Shown here: positions 10,065-17,662 of the stretch, one piece after another | Layout: every line of letters begins with the position of its first letter | Numbering within the stretch: the stretch's first letter is position 1 | Assembly (NCBI GenBank): GCA_009377505.1 | Contig: WHTX01000007.1 | Span: forward strand, 1-39,058 | DNA length: 39,058 nucleotides | From: Acidimicrobiia bacterium | GTDB taxonomy: Bacteria; Actinomycetota; Acidimicrobiia; Acidimicrobiales; CAIXPF01 | Reading direction: 5' to 3' | The notes under the pieces: generated by a model | Told to the model about the DNA's origin: nothing | The model's database searches: none | What the model saw: only the letters and a program-made list of their open reading frames with translations | Translations under genes and position numbers: made by a program

Positions 10065-11150
10065 TCAGGCGGCTGAGCCGGCGGTGACCGGCTCGGCGAG
10101 GGCGACCGCCTGGCCCAGCAGCTGGCGCACGAGGGGCGCGACCTCGGTCCCGTACAGCTCGATGCCGCGCATCAGCTTCTCGTGGGGCAGTGTGCCGAGG
10201 CTGTACTTGAGGTCGAAGCGGGCCAGGCCCAGGTCACTCGCCACCTCGGCGATCTTCGCCGCCACCGTCTCGGGCGAGCCGACGAAGAGCGCCCCGTCCG
10301 GCCCAGCGCCCCGCTCGAACTGCGCTCGGGTCATCGGGCTCCAGCCCCGCTCCCGCCCGATCCGGTCCTGCATCGCCGCGTAGTGGGGCCACATCTCGTC
10401 ACGGGCCTGCTGGTCCGTCTCGGCCACGTAGCCGGGAGCGTGCACCCCGACCGGCTGCGGGCTCTGCCCGAGGTGGTCGAGCGCCCGGTGGTAGAGGTCC
10501 ACGAGGGGGGCGAACGAGCGCGGCTCCCCGCCGATGATGGCCAGCATCAGCGGTAGGCCGTGGCGCGCCGCCCGGATGACCGACTCGGGGCTGCCGCCCA
10601 CTCCCACCCATGTCCGCAGCGATCCCGACGCCGTCGGCGGGTAGACGGCCTGGTCCTCGAGGGCGGCCCGTGTCCGGCCCGACCAGGTGACAGGCCCTTC
10701 CTTGCGCAGCTCGGCGAACAGCGCCAGCTTCTCTTCGAACAGCTCCTCGTACTGGCCGAGCTCGAGGCCGAAGAGGGGGAAGGACTCGGTGAAAGACCCC
10801 CTCCCGAGGATCACCTCGGCCCGGCCGTTCGAGACGGCGTCGAGCGTGGCGAAGCGCTGGTAGACCCGCACCGGGTCGTCCGAGCTGAGGACGGTCACCG
10901 CCGAGCCGAGGCGGATGTCGTCGGTCCGTCCGGCGATGGCGGCGAGGACGACCTCGGGCGCGGACACGGCGAAGTCCTCGCGGTGGTGCTCGCCGACCCC
11001 GAAGAAGTCGAGGCCGACCTCGTCAGCCAGCACGGCCTCGGCGACGACGTTGCGCAATACCTGCGGCTGGGGCAGCAGTTGCCCGTCGGCGTCGTAGGTG
11101 ACGTCCCCGAACGTGTCCAGGCCCAACTCCAGTTCCTGTTCCACCGTCAC
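10065..11150 (-). CDS. LLM class (luciferase-like) flavin-dependent oxidoreductase
   Basis: ELGLDTFGDVTYDADGQL...AVLADEVGLDFFGVGEHHREDFAVSAPEVVLAAIAGRTDDIRLGSAVTVLSSDDPVRVYQRFATLDAVSNGRAEVILGRGSF. GTG start at 11150 chosen; the frame stays open upstream. Confidence 0.88.
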   Translation of the reverse strand: MTVEQELELGLDTFGDVTYDADGQLLPQPQVLRNVVAEAVLADEVGLDFFGVGEHHREDFAVSAPEVVLAAIAGRTDDIRLGSAVTVLSSDDPVRVYQRFATLDAVSNGRAEVILGRGSFTESFPLFGLELGQYEELFEEKLALFAELRKEGPVTWSGRTRAALEDQAVYPPTASGSLRTWVGVGGSPESVIRAARHGLPLMLAIIGGEPRSFAPLVDLYHRALDHLGQSPQPVGVHAPGYVAETDQQARDEMWPHYAAMQDRIGRERGWSPMTRAQFERGAGPDGALFVGSPETVAAKIAEVASDLGLARFDLKYSLGTLPHEKLMRGIELYGTEVAPLVRQLLGQAVALAEPVTAGSAA

Positions 11151-11610
11151 TCCCTGTCGTCGGCGGTATCTGATCGAAGCCAACCTGGATGATGCATCAA
11201 CTATTCCGGCTCGCACTTCACTCAGCGCGGCGAGCGCGGCGGCCGGGTCGGCGAGGGAGCTGGGCAGGGTCGGGCCGCTGGGCTCGAACTGCGCGAGGTC
11301 GTGGTCGATGCCGTGGAGGAGCTGGAAGAGCTCGTCGCCCGTCCACTCGCGGCCCCCGGCGACACCCGACCTTGACGGGGACCAGGACGCCAGGCCGGTT
11401 GCTTGATTCCTCGAGTCCGACAGCAGCCGTATCGGCAGCCTTCAGCGGCGGTCGCACCCCTCGCCGACCTGGTCCTCGACTCCGCACGGCTTTGGTAGCG
11501 GTCCCCGCGAACAAGGACCTCGTTGTTGCGTAGGTCCTCGACGGCGAAGCTCATCGGGATAGCCCCTTGCACGCTGCTCGTCACCACCAGCTGAACGTGA
11601 TCGGTAGACT

Positions 11611-11820
11611 TCAACGGCTCGTCAAGCACGGTGACCTCACGGAAACCCGGGCGCATCGAGCTCCTCGGATGACAGCGACGAGCGACAGAATGCCGACTGC
11701 CGCTCCAATTATCGGCTGTTGACTCGTGATACCAATAGTCAGAAACACACCAAACATCATCATCACACTGAATAAGACAGCTCTGTACCACCAGGAGACA
11801 TATCGGGTGTCGTTAGCCAT
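11611..11820 (-). pseudogene. Small two-helix membrane protein, probably frameshifted near 11640-11660; candidate immunity/PH-like protein remnant
   Basis: MANDTRYVSWWYRAVLFSVMMMFGVFLTIGITSQQPIIGAAVGILSLVAVIRGARCARVSV, then coding-like REVTVLDEPLKSTDHVQLVVTSSVQGAIPMSFAVEDLRNNEVLVRGDRYQS in another frame (overlapping ORF 11222..11791). Confidence 0.4.
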
Positions 11821-11868
11821 CAGCAAAATCCTCCGGCGAGGTCGCCCGCCAGTAGGCCAGGGCGTTCC

Positions 11869-12237
11869 TCAGTACCCCAGGGCCGCCCTGAGGCGTCTCG
11901 CCTCGGACTTCGCGTCGACGAACACCACCGTCGAGTTGGGACCGGGAAGGACCACCCGGGTGAGGAAGCCACCCAGCATCGGTGCAGCGCTAATGCCGTC
12001 CCGCGCTCCGCACCAGATCAGCCGCTTCGGGGCTGATCGGATCCGGTTTGCTTCGAACAACGCCACACGGTTGGCGCCGACGGCCAAGAGACGCGGGTAG
12101 GCGGGCCAGAGCCCTGGAATGAAACGGAACAGGGTCGGCCCACCGTTGCAGGCAACGGACATGGCGTCGGGTCCCGGGTCGAAGCCGAGGCGCGTCGCCT
12201 CAGCGAAGATGCCTCGCTCGAGGCCGTCCCGCTTCAC
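11869..12237 (-). CDS. Small hypothetical protein, candidate immunity/PH-like partner of the upstream RHS tip
   Basis: GTG at 12237 overlaps the stop of the upstream RHS-tip ORF as GTGA; VKRDGLERGIFAEATRLGFDPGPDAMSVACNGG...LLAVGANRVALFEANRIRSAPKRLIWCGARDGISAAPMLGGFLTRVVLPGPNSTVVFVDAKSEARRLRAALGY. Confidence 0.5.
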   Translation of the reverse strand: MKRDGLERGIFAEATRLGFDPGPDAMSVACNGGPTLFRFIPGLWPAYPRLLAVGANRVALFEANRIRSAPKRLIWCGARDGISAAPMLGGFLTRVVLPGPNSTVVFVDAKSEARRLRAALGY

Positions 12238-12722
12238 GGAAGCCCAGCCATCAAGTCCAAGATGCTGTTCACGGGACCCGGGAGCACACCGGTGAAGAAC
12301 CGGCCGAGGTTCGCTCCGAGGGTCTGGTCGTCCTCGCAGTCCACGCTGCGATTCACGCCAGACGCGAACTGGCCGAGTCCCTTCCCGGTACGGGCAGCCC
12401 CCGTGGACAACTGGTACCCGCTGAACAGCAGAGGCGGGAGACCGAAGGGGCCAGCCACGCCCGTTCCCACGACACCGGCCGCGAACCACGGAATGCCCGT
12501 CCCGATCTCCCACCCGCCGTAGCCCACGTTGAACAACCCAGCGGCAGAGGTGCCCCAGTCGACCGAGCCGAGATCCGTGTCGGCCACGTCGGCGAGCAGC
12601 GCTCGGCCGCTCTCATCCCAGGCGTTCACCAAGCCGTCGACGAAGTCGCCGGGCGACGGCAGACGCGGGAACCCGATCAGGCCGGTCGGGTCGGTGTAGT
12701 TGAGCGGGCCGTCGTCGCCGTC
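12234..12722 (-). pseudogene. Orphan RHS C-terminal tip (second displaced toxin cassette)
   Basis: Begins with the RHS core boundary GPLNYTDPTGL, then a Gly-rich hydrophobic domain ending VNSILDLMAGLP; no RHS repeats upstream in frame. Confidence 0.7.
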
Positions 12723-12884
12723 ACAGGCGCGTGCACCGCCGCCACTGTGACATCGGTCGCTCGTCCGCCAGGACTCTTGGCGAAATCGGCCAAGCCCTCG
12801 TCCCAGTCCCTTGGGCCCGACCAGTCCATGCCGGTCGGGTCCATCCGGTTGAGTGGATGGCCGCGCGCGTAAGGCGTATGGCGA
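12700..12884 (-). pseudogene. Orphan RHS C-terminal tip (first displaced cassette, truncated)
   Basis: In a frame not listed in the ORF track: RHTPYARGHPLNRMDPTGMDWSGPRDWDEGLADFAKSPGGRATDVTVAAVHAPVTATTA; RHS boundary motif plus a segment resembling VDVTVAAINAPVTITAVTLN of the intact tip. Confidence 0.65.
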
Positions 12885-12894
12885 GCGAGTCACG

Positions 12895-13245
12895 CTATCG
12901 ATGGGGTTTCGGGGTCGAGAAGGCTACTGAGAAAAGCCCAGCATGGCGGTGCCCATATCGAGTCATCTGTGGCCACTTCGTCGAGTTCGTCGAGTTCGTC
13001 GGAGCCTGATGAGCTGAATTACCCCCCAACGCAGCAGCACCGAATCCGAGCACGACAAGAAGTCTGGCCAAGCCGAGATCCTGTCTGTCTACTTCCGGCG
13101 CTGGGTCGCATGGTACAAACGCACAGATGCCCATTTCTCGGACAAACAAAGCAGCGAATCCGCCAAGCAGGACCGTTGCCAGCGCGAATGCTGCCGCGGC
13201 AGTCGCCTTCTTCGCCTGCATGCCACACTGACCCTTCGTTAGCAT
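12895..13245 (-). CDS. Small membrane protein, candidate immunity protein for the RHS tip
   Basis: Starts overlapping (ATG 13245) or just after (ATG 13221) the toxin stop at 13239; MQAKKATAAAAFALATVLLGGFAALFVREMGICAFVP...LGLARLLVVLGFGAAALGG: two hydrophobic segments. Confidence 0.5.
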   Translation of the reverse strand: MLTKGQCGMQAKKATAAAAFALATVLLGGFAALFVREMGICAFVPCDPAPEVDRQDLGLARLLVVLGFGAAALGGNSAHQAPTNSTNSTKWPQMTRYGHRHAGLFSVAFSTPKPHR

Positions 13246-15065
13246 GGATGATGATTCCCATCTGTGTGACCGCAATGAGCGTAGCCTCCGTCCTCGAGAC
13301 CAGCCTGCATCTCGAACAGGTTCGCGCACATCGGATCGCCGGCAATTAGATAGGAGGCGGCGCTACTCGTATAGTACGAGGCTGCGAATGAAATAGGGTT
13401 GCCACCGAACAGCGCCCATTGTCGCGTGTGCTTGACCTCGTGTCTCATGAGTTCAGGGCCGATAGCCCCCTTGCCGCGATTGGTGTTAAGTACGTTACCA
13501 ATAACGATGATCTGTTCGCCCGAAGCGAGGGAACCTAGTGGACCGCCATAGCACACAACAGTGAGGCTCTTTGCTGCGTCACAGTCTCCGCCAAAGGCGG
13601 AGTTCAATGTGACCGCAGTTATCGTCACGGGAGCATTGATTGCTGCGACGGTGACATCGACAGCCTTGTCAACTAGACAGCGAGGTCCCCAACACAGCCC
13701 GGACGGATCGGAACGGTTGATCGGGTTGCCGCCGGTGTACGCGTAGGGGGCGCGAGTGACGTTCTCGATGGGGTCGCGGGTGAGGAAGGTGGCGGTGGTG
13801 GGGTCGTAGCTGCGCGCTCGGAGGTACTGGAGGCCGGTTTCGGGGTCGGTGTACTGGCCGGCGTAGCCGAGGGGGCTGGTGTTGCCGGTGCTGGAGTCGA
13901 GGGCGCCGTAGGGGGTGTAGGTGGCGGCGCCGGCGAGGTTGCCCGCCGTGTCGGTGAGGGCTCGGGTGGAGCCGAGTTGGTCGTGGTGGTAGTACGCGAC
14001 GTCGCCGGTGGCGAGGTCGACGTGTTCGAGGGGGAGGCCGTCGGCGCCGTAGAGGTAGGCACGTTCGCCGTCGCTGAGGAGCATGGGGAGGGCTTCGGCG
14101 TGGGACCAGGTCCACTGTCTGGTGCCGGAGCTGGTGGCCTTGGCGACGCGGAGACCGTCGCCGTTGTGCGCGTAGGTGGCTGTCGGGGCGCCGCCGATGG
14201 TGACGGCGGTGAGGCGGTCGGCCTGGTCGTAGGCGTAGCTGGTGGCCGGCCCGGCCGCCGGGGTGGCGCTGGTCCGGTTGCCGTGGGCGTCGTGAGTGTA
14301 GGTGGTGGCGCGCCGGCCGGGGGGTTGGCGCAGTCGCCGGTGGGGGGAGCGGGCGCCGCCCAGCAGAGCTGGCCCGACGGGTCGTGGGAGAGGGCCGTGC
14401 CGGCCAGGACGGCCAGGTTGTCGGCGGGGTCGTGCCCGTAGAGGTCAGCACCCGCGGGTGGGGCGTCACAGGACCCGGTGCCACTCAGCGCGGCCCAGCA
14501 GAGCTGGTCGAGCGCTGTGTAACCGTAAGCGTGGGAGGCGCCGGGGAGCCCGGCGACGGCCTCGCTGGTGACCTGGCCGGCGGCGTCGCGGCCCCACGTC
14601 AGGGAAGCGAGCGTCGTCGAGCCCTGCTCGACGGTGGTGGCGGTGGGCCGGCCAGCGTGGTCGAGGGCGTAGCTGTCGACGTTCACGCCGGAGGGGAACG
14701 TGAGCTGCGTGATCGCACCGTTGGCGTCGCGGGCGTAGCTGAAGGCCCGGCCCGCCCAGTCCGTGACCGTTTCCGCCCGTCCCGCGTCGTCGTAGCCACG
14801 CGTGGCCGAGCCGAGGCCGGGGTAGTCCACCGTGGTGAGCAGGCCACGCCGGTCGTAGCCGTAGCCGACGATGGCACCGGCCCCGTCCGTCACGGAGACG
14901 AGCCGGCCCACGCTGTCGTAGGCGTAGCTCGTGGTGCCGCCGCCGTCGGTCATTGCTGCCCGCCGACCGTCGGCCGTATAGGCGAAGGCGACGTCGGCGG
15001 TCACGCCACCACTGTAGGTGTTCGTCTGGAGAGGTTGGCCCTGCCGGCGCCACGCCGACGCGTCG
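13239..15065 (-). pseudogene. 5'-truncated, frameshifted RHS-repeat protein with HExxH-containing C-terminal tip
   Basis: YD repeats: YAYDSVGRLVSVTDGAGAIVGYGYDRRGLLTTVDYPG...GLQYLRARSYDPTTATFLTRDPIENVTRAPYAYTGGNPINRSDPSGL, then GPELMRHEVKHTRQWALFGG...NLFEMQAGLEDGGY. Frame changes at 14307-14314. No N-terminal region before the divergent thioesterase gene. Confidence 0.88.
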
Positions 15066-15082
15066 TCGGCCAGACTGGGCCG

Positions 15083-15526
15083 GTGGCAGCCTTCGAGCAC
15101 GCAGAGCAGGTCGACGCGGCCGGGCCCGGCGCACAGCCCCACATCTCGGGCATGTACGCCGCCGACCACGTGTCGGCCCACCTCGGCATCGAGCTCGTGG
15201 CGGCCATGGAGGGCACCGCCACGATGAGGCTCGTCGTGGGCGAGTCGATGGTGAACGGCCACGGCCTGTGCCACGGCGGGATGCTGTTCACGCTCGCCGA
15301 CTCGGCCTGCGCCTACGCCGCCAACAGCTGGGGCGAGGACGCCCTCTCCACCGGCGCCTCCATCGAGTTCCTCCAGCCCGCCGGCCTGGGCGAGGTGCTG
15401 ACAGCCACGGCGCAGGAGACGGCCCGCTCGGGCCGGCGCGCCGTCCTCGACGTCATGGTCACCGCCGGCGACGGCCGGACGGTCGCCACCTTCCGGGGCG
15501 TCACCACCCAGCTACGCCGGGCCTGA
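15083..15526 (+). CDS. PaaI-family hotdog-fold thioesterase
   Basis: VVGESMVNGHGLCHGGMLFTLADSACAYAANS...GASIEFLQPAGLGEVLTATAQE; PaaI-type HGG motif. Confidence 0.88.
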   Translation: MAAFEHAEQVDAAGPGAQPHISGMYAADHVSAHLGIELVAAMEGTATMRLVVGESMVNGHGLCHGGMLFTLADSACAYAANSWGEDALSTGASIEFLQPAGLGEVLTATAQETARSGRRAVLDVMVTAGDGRTVATFRGVTTQLRRA

Positions 15527-15549
15527 CCACCCAGCTACGACGGGCCTGA
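15504..15549. repeat. Tandem duplication of a 23-nt unit, CCACCCAGCTACG(C/A)CGGGCCTGA-type
   Basis: 15504-15526 and 15527-15549 are identical except one base; the first copy carries the thioesterase stop, the second carries the stop of the convergent acetamidase gene. Confidence 0.9.
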
Positions 15550-16479
15550 CCGACCGAGCGCCGCCCACGGCAGCCGGGCGTGCGCGCCCTTGACCCGGTT
15601 GACCACCTGGGTGGCCCCCACGTCGGCGCACAGCGAGCACAGGGCGTAGGCCTCCTCGCCCCGGCGGCCGAAGCGGCTGACCAGGTGCGTGACCAGCGCC
15701 TCGACTGCAGCCTCCACCGCCAGGTCGAGGTCCTCGTCGAGGCCGAGGGCCACGAGGTGGCTCGGCGTCTCCGCCCAGGGCAACGCCGGCAGCGCATCGT
15801 AACGATGGGTGGACAGGCGCACCCGCGCCCGCTCCATGGACGTCTCGATGGCCGTCTGGTTGACTTCGCCGTCGCCCTGCAGCGCGTGGGCGTCCCCCAC
15901 GTAGAAACCGGCCCCGGGGCGGAACACCGGCAGGAAAAGCGACGTCCCCACGACGAGGTCGCGCAGGTCGAGGTTCCCGCCGAAGGGCCCCGGGGGCACC
16001 GACGAGTGCGGCCCGTCACCCGGCGGGGCCACGCCCATGATGCCGGGGAAGGGCCGCAGCGCCAGCCGGACGCCGCCGAGCTCGGTGGCCATGGCCGCCC
16101 GGTCGAGGCGGAAGTGGTGCAGTGCCCCGGCGGGGAAGCGCCCGGCCAGCACGCCCCGGCCGAGCGGGTGGGGCAGGGCCAGGTTGAAGCCCCACTCGCC
16201 GGGGACGAGCTCGAGCACCTCGGCCCGCAGCACGTCGCCCGGCGCCGCGCCGCGCACCTCCACCGGGCCGGTGATCGTGTGCGGCCCGAGCGGGTAGCCG
16301 TCCCGCAGCGCCACCACGTCGTCGAGGGACATCGTCGGCTCCACCGCTCCGGCCCAGTGGCTCAGCGTCTCGAACTCCACCTCGTCGCCGTCCTCCACGA
16401 CCAGCACGGCGGGGTGGGCGGCGTCGATCACGCCGACGCGGGTGGTGGCGGCGTTGGCGGGCAGGTGGTGGCGGGCCAT
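15535..16479 (-). CDS. Acetamidase/formamidase family protein
   Basis: HPAVLVVEDGDEVEFETL...GPVEVRGAAPGDVLRAEVLELVPGEWGFNLALPHPLG...FGGNLDLRDLVVGTSLFLPVFRPGAGFYVGDAHALQGDGEVNQTAIETSM. Confidence 0.92.
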   Translation of the reverse strand: MARHHLPANAATTRVGVIDAAHPAVLVVEDGDEVEFETLSHWAGAVEPTMSLDDVVALRDGYPLGPHTITGPVEVRGAAPGDVLRAEVLELVPGEWGFNLALPHPLGRGVLAGRFPAGALHHFRLDRAAMATELGGVRLALRPFPGIMGVAPPGDGPHSSVPPGPFGGNLDLRDLVVGTSLFLPVFRPGAGFYVGDAHALQGDGEVNQTAIETSMERARVRLSTHRYDALPALPWAETPSHLVALGLDEDLDLAVEAAVEALVTHLVSRFGRRGEEAYALCSLCADVGATQVVNRVKGAHARLPWAALGRSGPS

Positions 16480-16496
16480 CGGCGAGGGCGCCGGGG

Positions 16497-17318
16497 CTAC
16501 CAGAGGGCCATCGGGCGGAAGGGGCTCCCGGTGGCGCCCACGATGCGCAAGGGCAGCCCCACGAAGAGGAACTCGTGGACGCCGAGGGCGGCCAACTCCT
16601 CGAGGGCCAGGTTCTCCACGATGTGGATGGCGTTGTCCACGAGGAGCAGCGCGTGCACCGAGTCCCCGGGGGAGGGGATGGCCTCGAAGGCGGGCGTGTC
16701 CGAGCCGACGGTGTGCACGCCCCGCTCGATCAGCCAGCGCGCCGCCCCGTCGCCCGGCCCCGGCCAGCCCGCCCCGGCGTTGTTGAAGCGCTCCGGTTCA
16801 CCCCAGTACCGCGCCCAGCCGGTCCGCACGAGCACCACGTCGCCCGAGACGACCTCGGTGCCCTGGGCCTCGGCCACGGCGGCCAGCTCCTCGGCGCCGA
16901 TGGGCTCGGCCGCCGCCAGGGTGGCCACCCCCCGCTGCCTGGCGACGTCGAGCAACACGCCTCGCCGCCACATGGCCCCGAGCTCGCCGGCGTCGAGGCT
17001 CGACAACCCCGCCGCCGTCTCGATCTCCGCCGCCGGGCAGCCCCCGTGCACGAGCCCGTCGCGGGAGAAGTGGCCGATGGCGTCGATGTGGGTGGCGGCG
17101 TGAGCCGACGTGACGAGCAGTTCGTTGGCGAAGCTGGACAGCCCCGCTCGCGGCCGGGGGTGGGGGTCGCCGTGACGGCGGTGGAGGCTGATCGTGTACG
17201 GCGCGTGGGGGCCGTAGACGGGCATGCCCGGCGTCATGGCGTGGGACAGGTCGGCGCTGCGGCCCTCGCGCACGAGCCCGGCGAAGAGCGCCCGAGGGTC
17301 CCCGCCGAGGTCAAGCAC
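16497..17318 (-). CDS. Cyclase family protein (kynurenine formamidase-like)
   Basis: ADLSHAMTPGMPVYGPHAPYTISLHR...SAHAATHIDAIGHFSRDG...VLVRTGWARYWGEPERFNNAGAGWPGPG...VHTVGSDTPAFEAIPSP; HxTHID-like metal motif. Confidence 0.87.
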   Translation of the reverse strand: MLDLGGDPRALFAGLVREGRSADLSHAMTPGMPVYGPHAPYTISLHRRHGDPHPRPRAGLSSFANELLVTSAHAATHIDAIGHFSRDGLVHGGCPAAEIETAAGLSSLDAGELGAMWRRGVLLDVARQRGVATLAAAEPIGAEELAAVAEAQGTEVVSGDVVLVRTGWARYWGEPERFNNAGAGWPGPGDGAARWLIERGVHTVGSDTPAFEAIPSPGDSVHALLLVDNAIHIVENLALEELAALGVHEFLFVGLPLRIVGATGSPFRPMALW

Positions 17319-17347
17319 GGGCGCGCCGGGCCCGCCGAGGCGCCGGC

Positions 17348-17662
17348 TCAGCCGCCATTGGGGTCGGCCTCCCCGGTGAGGGAGGCCACCAGCTTCTTCA
17401 CGGCGCTGGTGGCTTCGGGCCCCGCGGCGTTGCCGTACATGAGCCGGGCGAACTGGCCGCCGAGGTAGGGGTGGAAGCCCAGGTCGTAGAGGGTGCGGAA
17501 GTCGCCCTCCTCGATGGCCCGGCGCTCCTCGGGGCGCAGCGGGTAGCGGTCGAGCACGGCGGCCCGGTCCCGCTCCCACAAGGCCCGCAGCTCGGCGTCC
17601 CACTTCAAGTCCTGCACCAGGTCGTGGGAGACGAGGGTGGGGTCGAAGGCCTCGAGGCCCAT
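17348..17662 (-). CDS. Extradiol ring-cleavage dioxygenase small subunit (LigA-like)
   Basis: 105 aa, ...LVQDLKWDAELRALWERDRAAVLDRYPLRPEERRAIEEGDFRTLYDLGFHPYLGGQFARLMYGN; start overlaps the upstream LigB-like stop as ATGA. Confidence 0.82.
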   Translation of the reverse strand: MGLEAFDPTLVSHDLVQDLKWDAELRALWERDRAAVLDRYPLRPEERRAIEEGDFRTLYDLGFHPYLGGQFARLMYGNAAGPEATSAVKKLVASLTGEADPNGG

